Source of the DNA: RGIG3102 sp045633415
GTDB lineage: Bacteria > Bacillota > Clostridia > Oscillospirales > Ruminococcaceae
Reading direction: 5' to 3'
DNA: 13,805 nt
Assembly: GCA_045633415.1 (NCBI GenBank)
Contig: JAZQYH010000116.1
Span: 1-13,805, forward strand
Shown: piece after piece, positions 6,083 to 13,805 of the stretch
Layout of the letters: each line of letters starts with the position of its first letter
Position numbering within the stretch: the first letter of the stretch is position 1
Notes under the pieces: generated by a model
Databases searched by the model: none
Told to the model about the DNA's origin: nothing
Seen by the model: only the letters and a program-made list of their open reading frames with translations
Translations under genes and position numbers: made by a program

Positions 6083-8003
6083 ATTAAACTATGAAATTGT
6101 ATTAGAACAATTAAAAACATATGATGTTGTTTCATTTGATGTCTTTGACACACTGATTTGCCGCTCTGTTATAAATCCAGCTGATGTTTTTAAAATAGTG
6201 GAAGCCAAGGCTTTTCTTAGCGACATAATATCAAAGCCTTGTTATGATGACCGAATTCAGGCGGAGATGCAGTCTTACAGAGAGTTCGGTGACAGGGCTA
6301 CAATAGATAATTTTTATCAAATTCTTAACAGAGATTTTGGCTATACCCTTAGTCAGTGCAACTGGCTTAAAGAAGCTGAATTCAATACAGAGCTGGAGGT
6401 TGTTTATCCTCGCAGGGATATGCATTCTGTTGTTAACGAGCTTATCAATTCGGGTAAAAGGGTAGTTCTCTGTTCCGATATGTATTTAAGCTCTGAGCAA
6501 ATACGCAGACTTCTTGTAAAATGCGGTTACCCGGAAAATCTTGAATTGTGGGTTTCCTGCGAAAAAGGATTATCAAAAAGCTCCGGTAAAATCTGGGGCG
6601 AACTGCTTGGATACCTGCCGGATAATACAAATTTTATCCATGTGGGTGACAACGAGTGGAGCGATTTTAAAACTCTTAAAGTAATCAACAAGGATGCATT
6701 GCTTATAGAAAAAGGCCTGGACTCTTTCAGAAACTCCCAAATGTACGGATACCTTGCAGAGTATATGACAGATGATATCAACTGTACTCTTGTGATGGGC
6801 TACCTTATCAATGTGGCCTGTTTCAATTCTCCGTTTGAGAACAGATACAGTGAAGAAAATGTGGAAGCAATATGGATGGGGTATGCATTTGCATGCTTTA
6901 TGAATCTGCTGACAGAACAAAAAGATGATTCCATGCTGCTGTTTGTAACAAGAGAAGGTTATCTTTTAAAACCTATGTATGAAAGATACTGCCGCTCACT
7001 TAATATCGAGCCGCAAAAAAATGCTTTGTTTTATGCTTCCCGTGCGGCATCCATTGCTGCAACGATAGCTTCTGAACGGGACCTTCAGGACACATTCTCC
7101 TTCTCCTATGAAGGAACACTGGGTCAGTATTTAAAACACAGACTTAATTACGAAATATCAACAGAAAACCCTGCATATAATCAAAAAATTATTCTTCCGG
7201 AAGACAGCAAAAAAGTTATGCAGCTGTTAAAGCCGGAAATGGAAAAAATATTCGCAGGCAGCGACAAACAAAAAGAAGCCTATCTGAAGTATATTGAAAG
7301 CATCCGTGATGGCGAATGCCGTAAATTAAAAGTGGTTGATGTCGGATACAACGGTACAATTCAATATGCACTGTCAAAAATTCTTGGCGAAGATGTATAC
7401 GGAATCTATATGTTTTTAAATCAAAGAATACTGAAAGATATCATCAGATATAACAGCCAATCTTTGAGTATTACTTCTGACGGCAAAAGCCACCCGATTC
7501 TTGAAAACCTGTTGTTTATGGAAGCGGTTATGCAGGTTCCTTTCGGTCAGCTACAGAAAATGAGCATTGAGAACGGAGAAGTAAAGCCTGTTTTTAACCG
7601 AGACAGCAATTTCTCTGAATATATCCGTGTTACACAGGACCGTTTCTGTCAGTTTATTGAGTGGATAGGGGACTGGAAGGGCAAACTTGGAAATAAAATG
7701 GTCTTTGACTTTGAATTGGCAGAGAAAATATGGATTTGTCTGCTGAAATTCAACTATATTTCCGACAATCTGCTCGAAAGCTTTTGGCTGGCTGATGATT
7801 TTGCAGGGCATCCGACATGGAAATATGACGCTGAACACCAGAAATGGATTGGTGCATATGCAGATGCACCGTTATCCTTTAATCTGGCAAAGAAAGGCGA
7901 AAAAGTCAGCTTCAAATATCGTTTAAAAAATCTGGTGAAAAAATATATTCCCGTATCTGCCTATGAAACAGCAAGGCAAATATGGATTAGATATATAAAA
8001 TAG
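6075..8003 (+). CDS. HAD-like domain plus uncharacterised C-terminal module (module X)
   Basis: The protein has 642 residues in two parts. Residues about 15-215 form a HAD-like fold of the COG5610 kind: motif I FDVFDTL (21-27), motif II SDMYL (134-138), motif III Lys168 in SKSSGK, motif IV HVGDNEWSD (189-197). Position +2 after the nucleophile Asp22 is Phe, not the Asp used as general acid by classical HAD phosphatases. From about 240 follows a long module I cannot name, with LLFVTREGYLL (288-298), FYASRAAS (319-326) and VVDVGYNGTIQYAL (420-433); the same ordered motifs recur in the next gene. There is no signal peptide or clear membrane span. The start ATG 6075 has TGAGGAAG at 6061-6068 and overlaps the ATPase stop by 8 bp, indicating translational coupling. 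A role in building or modifying the exported glycan is inferred from context only. Confidence 0.8.
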   Translation: MDRLNYEIVLEQLKTYDVVSFDVFDTLICRSVINPADVFKIVEAKAFLSDIISKPCYDDRIQAEMQSYREFGDRATIDNFYQILNRDFGYTLSQCNWLKEAEFNTELEVVYPRRDMHSVVNELINSGKRVVLCSDMYLSSEQIRRLLVKCGYPENLELWVSCEKGLSKSSGKIWGELLGYLPDNTNFIHVGDNEWSDFKTLKVINKDALLIEKGLDSFRNSQMYGYLAEYMTDDINCTLVMGYLINVACFNSPFENRYSEENVEAIWMGYAFACFMNLLTEQKDDSMLLFVTREGYLLKPMYERYCRSLNIEPQKNALFYASRAASIAATIASERDLQDTFSFSYEGTLGQYLKHRLNYEISTENPAYNQKIILPEDSKKVMQLLKPEMEKIFAGSDKQKEAYLKYIESIRDGECRKLKVVDVGYNGTIQYALSKILGEDVYGIYMFLNQRILKDIIRYNSQSLSITSDGKSHPILENLLFMEAVMQVPFGQLQKMSIENGEVKPVFNRDSNFSEYIRVTQDRFCQFIEWIGDWKGKLGNKMVFDFELAEKIWICLLKFNYISDNLLESFWLADDFAGHPTWKYDAEHQKWIGAYADAPLSFNLAKKGEKVSFKYRLKNLVKKYIPVSAYETARQIWIRYIK

Positions 8004-8021
8004 ATTAAGAGAAAAAGAATT

Positions 8022-11000
8022 ATGAAAAATAAAACCAATAGTACAAATCCACTGATTTCAGTTGTTGTTCCGGTTTACAATGTGGAAAAATATCTTGAGC
8101 GCTGTGTAGACAGCCTTCTTGAGCAGACATACGAAAATCTTGAGATTATTCTTGTAAATGACTGTTCGACAGATAATTCTGAAAAAATTATTGATAGCTA
8201 TACTAAATTGGATGAAAGAGTTATCACTGTAAAGCACGAAAAAAACAGAGGTCTTTTTCAGGCCAGAATTACTGGTATGGAAAAAGCAACAGGTGACTAT
8301 GTTGCCTTTGTTGACAGCGATGACTATGTATCAGTAGACTGGTTCAGACTTTTGCTGAAAACAGCTGTTGATGGTTCTTTTGATATGGTTATCGGCAACA
8401 CTGTAAACGAAAATGAAAAAGGTGTTAAAACATATTACAACAACTATCGCAGTATGAATATGTCCAACAAACCATTGTATGGTAAGGACCTTATCAGAAA
8501 ACTGATGGAACAGGCTGGTGGCTGTTTTGCCTGGCACACTGTCTGGAACAAGCTGTACAGTAAAAAGCTTGTTGATATAAGCATGCCATACTTCAAAAAA
8601 GTGGACAGACATCTGATTATGGGCGAAGATATCGCGTATTCCACAATCTTTTATTCAAATGCTGAGAGCATGGGCTTTGCTGATGTTGATGCATATTTCT
8701 ACTACAGACATTCTGAAGCATCAACAAGCCTGAAGCTCCCAAAACCAAAGCTGGTGAAAAACGTAAAAGATATCGGCTTTGTTTTTGATTTTGCCGAAGC
8801 TTGTCTTAAAGAACTGAACAAAGATATTATCGATGAGCTGACACCTTGTTTTGATGCTTTTAAGGAAAAATATTTCAGAATCTGGTCAGGCAATATCACT
8901 GCTGCCGGTTACGGAAACAATAAGGAAATCTGCAATGAACTGCTTAAAGCATTCGGTCAGAACAAACTGGTGTTCCCTAAAGAAGACGAGTTTTATTTTT
9001 ATGAAATTGAAACCAGCTGGAATGACGGCTACGAAAAATGCAAAAAAGCTATTCTTTCAGACGAAATAGAATATGTAAGCTTTGATATCTTTGACACACT
9101 TATCAAGCGTCCGCTGTGGGACCCGTCAGATATTTTCTGCTTTGTTGCAGACAATCCTCTTGTAAAACAGCACTTCAGCAACGAAAAACTGTTTGTTGAT
9201 ATGAGAAAAGCCGCTGATGCACACGCCCGTGAAAAACTGACATCACAGTCAAGTTCATATGAGGATGTAACCCTGACTGAGATTTATGATTCTCTGGCAG
9301 AAATTTACGACATCACTGCCGAAGAAAGTCAGCGAATCAGAAAAATCGAAGAACAGCTTGAAATCAAGTTCTGCACACGCAGAGATTCCGTTAAGGAAAT
9401 CTATGATTTAGCCATTGAAAAAGGAAAAAAAGTAATCATTGTTTCTGATATGTATCTTGAAGAAAACATTATTGATGAAATCCTGAAAAACAATGGTTAT
9501 GATAAACATCATAAACTGTATCTTTCTTCAACACACAGAAGACTTAAAGCCACAGGCTCACTCTTTGAATTTGTTATCAAAGACCTGAAACTGAAATCTG
9601 CTTCATCTGTTATACACATAGGTGATAACCATAATTCTGATGTGGTTGTTTCACGGAAATGTGGCTTCAAGTCATATTACTTCCCAAAAATTGTTGATGC
9701 TTTTGGAAATAAGATTGCTGATATTGACACAGGAGATGTTTCCTCTGTTTTTATCAAAAATCTGGATATGTTAACGGCAAATCAAGAATATTTAAAATCA
9801 TTGCCTGTCCGTTGCATGCTTGCAGTAGCGGCAAACAAGCTGTTTGACAATCCTTTCCAGCCTTATAACCATGAATCATCCTTTAATGCTGACAGTTATA
9901 AAACCGGCTATTATGCACTGGGTATGCACGTGTTTGCGCTGGCAAAATGGATTTACGATACTTCTGTAGAGCAAGGCTACGACAAAGTTCAGTTTCTGGC
10001 AAGAGACGGCAAAATGCTTTATAAAGCATTTGACCTGTATAAAGCAACACAGGAAACTGATATTGCATCCAACTACTTCTTTGCATCAAGAAAAGCCCTG
10101 CTTCCATTTATGATTGAAGCAAAAAGGGATTTTTATGGGTTGTATCAGTATATAGATATTCTGTGTCATACCCCAAAAGATATATTGGATATGTATGCTT
10201 CAATTCTTGTTCCTTTTACAGAAGAAACCAGAAAAGAATATGAAGAAAAAGGCATTTTACTTGATAAAAAATTCAAGTCCTTTGAAAATTTCAACAGATT
10301 CATTGCTGTTATGTTGGAAGTTTCAGTTGATGAAAAATTGATTATTGAAAAGAATATGCTTATCAAAACTCTTATGGAAAAAGAGTTTACTGAAAAAACA
10401 GCTACCTTTGATATCGGATACAGCGGCAGATTACAGCAGATTTTATGCAAGCTTACTGGCAAATCCATCGATGTTTTCTTTGTGCATGACGATGGTGTGC
10501 AGGCGAAAAAACTTGCAGCTGCATCTGGCTTTAAAATTCATAATTTCTATGAATTCACTCCAAAAATCACAGGTATTTTAAGAGAGTACTTTATCTCTGA
10601 CCCGGCCCCTTCCTGTATAGGCTACGATTTGTCAGATTCACACACACTTACTCCTGTGTTTGAAGAATATGACAAAACTTATACAGAAGAATATGCCATC
10701 CGCAAGTTCCAGCAGGGTGCTGTGGATTATGTTGCTGATATTGTAAATATCTTTGGTGGATATTTCCATATGTTTGACATCCGTCATGTTGATGCATCTG
10801 CCGCTTTTGAATATTTCCTCCTGAATTCAGGCGTGAAAGACAAGCAGGTTTACAGTGCATCGGTTATTGAAGATGAAGTTTACAGCGGCTATTCCAAAGC
10901 AAGTGTTTATAAAACATGGATGTGGCATATTCAGCAGATTCACAGAGAATATGCTGCTTCATATAACAGCATATTGCCAGACCTGTATGCTGACGGCTAT

Positions 11001-11096
11001 TTTGTAAAATTCTATCACGTAGTGAACAAAATGTTCCCTAAAGGTGGCAAAATGAGAGAATTTATCAAAAAAATAGCAGGTAAATTTTTGAAGTAA
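8022..11096 (+). CDS. Trifunctional-looking GT2 glycosyltransferase-HAD-module X fusion
   Basis: This is a large cytosolic protein of 1,024 residues. Residues about 12-240 are a GT-A fold family-2 glycosyltransferase: SVVVPVYNVEKYLERCVDSL near 13-32, LVNDCSTDNS (44-53), VDSDD (97-101; metal and nucleotide binding) and MGEDIAYS (200-207; candidate catalytic base). Residues about 348-565 are a HAD-like domain with FDIFDTL (354-360), SDMYL (475-479), Lys509 in LKATGS and HIGDNHNSD (532-540); again the +2 residue of motif I is Phe. Residues about 590-1000 repeat module X of the preceding protein: FLARDGKMLY (658-667), FFASRKALL (686-694), TFDIGYSGRLQQIL (795-808). The gene starts 18 bp after the preceding stop with a weak AAGAG/AAAAAG ribosome site. 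The fusion suggests that sugar transfer, the HAD reaction and module X act in one pathway. Acceptor, donor and the X reaction are unknown. Confidence 0.85.
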   Translation: MKNKTNSTNPLISVVVPVYNVEKYLERCVDSLLEQTYENLEIILVNDCSTDNSEKIIDSYTKLDERVITVKHEKNRGLFQARITGMEKATGDYVAFVDSDDYVSVDWFRLLLKTAVDGSFDMVIGNTVNENEKGVKTYYNNYRSMNMSNKPLYGKDLIRKLMEQAGGCFAWHTVWNKLYSKKLVDISMPYFKKVDRHLIMGEDIAYSTIFYSNAESMGFADVDAYFYYRHSEASTSLKLPKPKLVKNVKDIGFVFDFAEACLKELNKDIIDELTPCFDAFKEKYFRIWSGNITAAGYGNNKEICNELLKAFGQNKLVFPKEDEFYFYEIETSWNDGYEKCKKAILSDEIEYVSFDIFDTLIKRPLWDPSDIFCFVADNPLVKQHFSNEKLFVDMRKAADAHAREKLTSQSSSYEDVTLTEIYDSLAEIYDITAEESQRIRKIEEQLEIKFCTRRDSVKEIYDLAIEKGKKVIIVSDMYLEENIIDEILKNNGYDKHHKLYLSSTHRRLKATGSLFEFVIKDLKLKSASSVIHIGDNHNSDVVVSRKCGFKSYYFPKIVDAFGNKIADIDTGDVSSVFIKNLDMLTANQEYLKSLPVRCMLAVAANKLFDNPFQPYNHESSFNADSYKTGYYALGMHVFALAKWIYDTSVEQGYDKVQFLARDGKMLYKAFDLYKATQETDIASNYFFASRKALLPFMIEAKRDFYGLYQYIDILCHTPKDILDMYASILVPFTEETRKEYEEKGILLDKKFKSFENFNRFIAVMLEVSVDEKLIIEKNMLIKTLMEKEFTEKTATFDIGYSGRLQQILCKLTGKSIDVFFVHDDGVQAKKLAAASGFKIHNFYEFTPKITGILREYFISDPAPSCIGYDLSDSHTLTPVFEEYDKTYTEEYAIRKFQQGAVDYVADIVNIFGGYFHMFDIRHVDASAAFEYFLLNSGVKDKQVYSASVIEDEVYSGYSKASVYKTWMWHIQQIHREYAASYNSILPDLYADGYFVKFYHVVNKMFPKGGKMREFIKKIAGKFLK

Positions 11097-11154
11097 AGAC
11101 GGGCAAAACTTTGTTGTGAGGCAGTTTTAAGCGTGTTTTCATAATAAACGGAAA

Positions 11155-11194
11155 CAGAGGGCTGAAGCATTATATTAAATTCAGTTAAACTCTG
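11155..11194 (+). other. Composite stem-loop downstream of the operon
   Basis: CAGAG (11155-11159) pairs with CTCTG (11190-11194), and inside it CTGAA (11162-11166) pairs with TTCAG (11180-11184), giving two stacked stems with an internal loop. Upstream, AAAACT/AGTTTT (11105-11110 with 11123-11128) forms a weak hairpin ending in T. Neither is a strong intrinsic terminator, yet transcription of the operon should stop somewhere in the 320-bp gap 11097-11415. Beyond these structures and the promoter I see no gene in the gap. Confidence 0.35.
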
Positions 11195-11235
11195 CCGGTA
11201 TATATGGATTTGTGGCACTTTTTGTGTATTTATCA

Positions 11236-11256
11236 CATAAAAATGTACTTTTTATG
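11236..11256. repeat. Perfect AT-rich inverted repeat upstream of the surface-protein promoter
   Basis: CATAAAAA (11236-11243) and TTTTTATG (11249-11256) are perfect inverted repeats around TGTAC. A second dyad, ACATAT-G-ATATGT, follows at about 11275-11287. They sit 30 to 50 bp before the -10 box, where an activator or repressor could bind; a weak bidirectional terminator is the other possibility. Confidence 0.4.
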
Positions 11257-11286
11257 CAGTATTATCTATGAAAAACATATGATATG

Positions 11287-11295
11287 TGATATAAT
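11287..11295 (+). promoter_or_regulatory. Extended -10 promoter of the secreted-protein gene
   Basis: TGATATAAT is a perfect extended -10 element (TGnTATAAT). The -35 region 17 nt upstream (about TATGAA at 11267-11272) is a poor match, as is common with extended -10 promoters. The start would be near 11302, giving an untranslated leader of about 114 nt before the good ribosome site AAAGGA (11404-11409). Confidence 0.55.
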
Positions 11296-11415
11296 ATAAG
11301 TTAGCCCCTTTTTAAAAAAATAATTTCCATATACATTTCTATGTATTTAAAAATGTTAAAAATGGAATTTATATATAAAAATTAAACTCTATAAAATTCT
11401 AAGAAAGGAAAAACA

Positions 11416-13805
11416 ATGAAACAGAAATTCAAAAGAATTTTAGCATTGACTTTGAGTATCATGACAATGCTCAACTCTATGCCGTTGAGTGTTTTCGCGG
11501 AAGAAATCCACGACCTTACACACGACCATAGTGAGCATACCCATGAGCTTGTACAAGTTTATGCTAAAGACCCAACTTGTACAGAAGATGGCAATAGTGA
11601 CTATTGGATGTGCGATTGTGGTTCATTCTTCTCTGATGCAGAGGGCGGCACAGCAATCAGCGAAAACAGCTGGGTTGTACCTGCCCGTCACAGCTGGGAC
11701 GATGGTGTAGTGACCAACGAACCAACTGAAACTGAAACAGGCGAAAAACTTTACACCTGTACAGTTGAAGGCTGTGGTGCACAGGGTACAGAAGTGCTGA
11801 ATGCACTGGGTCATACCCATGCTGTATCCAAAGCAGAAGGCGAAGAATACTGGATTTGCTCCTGTGGCGAAAAATTCGCTGATGAAAACGGTCAGACACC
11901 TTATGTTGAAGCCGCTACAACAGCAGAATGTGTACACAGCCTCAGCAAAACAGAAGCAGTTTCTGCAACCTGCGAAACAGACGGCAACACAGCCTACTGG
12001 ACTTGCGGTGAATGTGGCAAATTCTTCTCTGACGAAGCTGGCGCTACAGAAATTGCAGAAAATGCATGGGTTGTAAAAGCGGCACATACCCTGTCTGAAA
12101 AAGCGGCAGTAGATGCTTCCTGTACACTCCCTGGCACAATGGCATACTGGCAGTGTTCTGTTTGTGGCACAAAATTTACAGATGCAACATCTGCTACAGC
12201 TCTGGAATTTGTGGCACATACTTCCAACGCGCTTTCAGGTCATACCTGGGACTTTACAACAGGCAGTGCAACATCCAATAATGGCAATGCACTGACAATT
12301 GTGAAAACAGGTGTTGCAGATGTTACAGATGTTGAAGGTCTGCTGGCAGACGGCACACTCAATGCAACAAAAGCAACTACACTGAAACTTGCAAATTCTG
12401 TAAAAGTTACAAGTGATGAAGACTGGACAATCGAACTGGTAGCAAAAGGCGACGGTGTGACTACTATCAAGTCATTCCTCAGCACAAATGTACAGTACGG
12501 CAGCGGTACATTCACTTATATCACAACTACTGGCGACCTGCTTATCGGTAAGAAAGTTAAATTCACAGCAGATGACGGCACAGCAGTTGATTCTGGTTAT
12601 ACTTACTACAAAGTATCTGATGAAGACTTCAACAACAGTGTGCTGGCAAGTGGTAACTTTGATATAACAGAATACCACACATATCAGATACGCAGTGTTG
12701 ACGGCGTACTCAGCTACTGGCTGGACGGCGTAAAAGTGGGTAACTTCGCGCTCAGCGAACAGTCCACAGCCCGTGGTTCAGGCAAACCACAGTACACACA
12801 GGGCAATGGTTCACCATTTAGTGTATCCAGCCTTACATTTACACACGTTGGTTGTGGCTCATCTTCAAATGCTGCAGCTTACGGCCTTACAGCTCAGGTT
12901 AAATACCTTGGCATTTATACAGGCCACAGCTATGCAGGCGACTGTGACCCAAGCTGTAACAACACAGGCTGTACACAGACACGTACACCAACAGCTGAAC
13001 ACACTTTAGGCGAAGGTGTAGTTACAAAAGAACCTACATCCACACAGGCAGGTGTTATCACTTACACTTGTTCCGTTTGTTCTGAAAAACAGACAGACGA
13101 TATCCCAGCAGTATCCCACGACCACCAGATGGTGCTTACAGAAGCAGAAGAAAACAGCTGTACAGAACCTGGCAACTCTGCCTACTACACATGTACAGTA
13201 TGTGAACTGTTCTTTGCTGATGAAAACGGCATCGAAGAACTGGCAAAAGATTCTTGGGTAATTGCTGCAAAAGGTCATTCTCTGACAAAAACAGAAGCAG
13301 TAGAAGCAACCTGTACAAAAACTGGTAACAGCGAATACTACACTTGCGAAAACTGCGACCTGTACTTTGCTGACGCAGAAGGCAAAGTTTCAGCAGAAAA
13401 AGATTCCTGGGTAATCCCAGCAACACAACAGCATACTCTGACAGAAAAAGCTGGCACATCAGCTACCTGTGTGCTTCCTGGCACAGTTTCATACTGGCAT
13501 TGTTCTGTTTGTGATACAAGATTTACAGATGCTACCTCCGGCACAGCGCTGGAATTTATAGCACACACTGAACATGCACTCTCAGGCTACACCTGGGACT
13601 TTGCAAAGGGCAGTGCAAAATCTACAAACGAAGGCAACAGCCTTATACTTGTTAAGAGCGGTGCAGGCTCCACAGTTGAAGAACTGCTGGCAAACGGCAC
13701 ACTCAACGCAACACGGAACTCCACATTCCAGCTGGAAAATCCAGTAACTCTTTCTTCCTCTGAAGACTGGACAATGGAACTTGTAGCAAAAGCAGCTGGC
13801 GAAGG
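11416..13805 (+). CDS. Secreted Cys-rich repeat and LamG-like surface protein, 5' part
   Basis: An open frame starts at ATG 11416, 6 nt after AAAGGA, and runs to the window edge without a stop (about 796 codons); the 3' end is missing. Residues 1-28 are a signal peptide (basic start, hydrophobic core, cleavage after SVFA). A His-rich stretch follows (HDLTHDHSEHTHE, about 32-44). Next come Cys-rich repeats of form C-x3-G-[NT]-x2-Y-[WY]-x-C-x2-C-x3-F-x-D (about 50-270), each with a trailing His, suggesting small zinc-ribbon-like or disulfide modules. Residues about 276-505 look like a LamG/concanavalin-like jelly roll (DWTIELVAKG, YWLDGVKVGNF, LTFTHVG, VKYLGIYTGHSY). More Cys repeats (about 510-715) and the start of a second jelly roll (from about 724) follow. 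It is an exported, probably wall-bound protein, perhaps binding glycans; the anchor would lie beyond the window. It has its own promoter, so it is not part of the operon. Confidence 0.82.
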   Translation, partial: MKQKFKRILALTLSIMTMLNSMPLSVFAEEIHDLTHDHSEHTHELVQVYAKDPTCTEDGNSDYWMCDCGSFFSDAEGGTAISENSWVVPARHSWDDGVVTNEPTETETGEKLYTCTVEGCGAQGTEVLNALGHTHAVSKAEGEEYWICSCGEKFADENGQTPYVEAATTAECVHSLSKTEAVSATCETDGNTAYWTCGECGKFFSDEAGATEIAENAWVVKAAHTLSEKAAVDASCTLPGTMAYWQCSVCGTKFTDATSATALEFVAHTSNALSGHTWDFTTGSATSNNGNALTIVKTGVADVTDVEGLLADGTLNATKATTLKLANSVKVTSDEDWTIELVAKGDGVTTIKSFLSTNVQYGSGTFTYITTTGDLLIGKKVKFTADDGTAVDSGYTYYKVSDEDFNNSVLASGNFDITEYHTYQIRSVDGVLSYWLDGVKVGNFALSEQSTARGSGKPQYTQGNGSPFSVSSLTFTHVGCGSSSNAAAYGLTAQVKYLGIYTGHSYAGDCDPSCNNTGCTQTRTPTAEHTLGEGVVTKEPTSTQAGVITYTCSVCSEKQTDDIPAVSHDHQMVLTEAEENSCTEPGNSAYYTCTVCELFFADENGIEELAKDSWVIAAKGHSLTKTEAVEATCTKTGNSEYYTCENCDLYFADAEGKVSAEKDSWVIPATQQHTLTEKAGTSATCVLPGTVSYWHCSVCDTRFTDATSGTALEFIAHTEHALSGYTWDFAKGSAKSTNEGNSLILVKSGAGSTVEELLANGTLNATRNSTFQLENPVTLSSSEDWTMELVAKAAGE
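11941..13805 (+). repeat. Internal duplication of Cys repeats plus LamG-like domain
   Basis: The block beginning near 11941 (KTEAVSATC...) is repeated from near 13282 (KTEAVEATC...), and the similarity runs through the jelly-roll start to the window edge. The offset is 1341 bp in the first part and 1347 bp further on (for example CTGGAATTT at 12202 and 13549; ACCTGGGACTTT at 12244 and 13591), both multiples of three, so the frame is kept. Clear matches include LPGT-Y-CSVC-T-FTDATS-TALEF and ALSG-TWDF. The second copy is diverged, so the event is not recent. Confidence 0.8.

Noticed and set aside
11489..13568. Other-frame open frames over the secreted-protein gene on both strands
   Set aside because: They are shadows of the continuous frame from 11416, which has a signal peptide, a ribosome site and conserved domain repeats.
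1..13805. tRNA, rRNA, insertion sequence or phage genes
   Set aside because: I saw no tRNA-like cloverleaf, rRNA segment, transposase motif or terminal inverted repeats; this was by eye and a tRNAscan or ISfinder run could still differ.

Overview
The window looks like a chromosomal segment of a low-G+C, Gram-positive anaerobe of the class Clostridia, probably Ruminococcaceae/Oscillospiraceae-like. The clues are AGGAGG-type ribosome binding sites, AT-rich spacers with near-consensus sigma-A promoters, a Gram-positive style signal peptide, and secreted Cys-rich repeat domains of a type common in gut Firmicutes. The genus is an inference. All recognised genes lie on the + strand.

Region 1 (1-185) is the 3' end of a Cof-type HAD hydrolase. 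Region 2 (about 365-1870) is the most unusual part. A near-perfect promoter (365-393) and a 5' hairpin (400-416) are followed by about 1.4 kb of purine-dominated, T-poor DNA and a Rho-independent terminator (1842-1869). The purine-rich DNA is made of nine diverged tandem units of about 142 bp, arranged as A/B dimers of about 284 bp. Each unit opens with a GCYGAGTA-like box. Most units carry a small GNRA-tetraloop hairpin about 65 nt downstream of the box. No reading frame is kept from unit to unit, so I read it as a long, repetitive, structured non-coding RNA that I cannot assign to a known family. A second terminator (1917-1949) insulates what follows.

Region 3 (2032-11096) is a cell-surface polysaccharide operon behind a strong promoter and a leader of about 215 nt. 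Gene order: a WcaJ/CpsE-type polyprenyl-phosphate sugar phosphotransferase that starts the lipid-linked glycan; a DUF4422 glycosyltransferase; an ABC-2 export permease; its ATPase; a two-module protein (HAD-like plus an uncharacterised C-terminal module X); and a 1,024-residue GT2-HAD-X fusion. The layout suggests synthesis on undecaprenyl phosphate by the glycosyltransferases, possible modification by the HAD-X proteins, and export by the ABC pair. No Wzx flippase or Wzy polymerase is visible here.

Region 4 (11097-13805) has a structured AT-rich spacer, an extended -10 promoter, and the first about 796 codons of a secreted protein built from Cys-rich zinc-ribbon-like repeats and LamG/jelly-roll-like domains, with an internal duplication of about 1.34 kb. 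The gene runs off the window.
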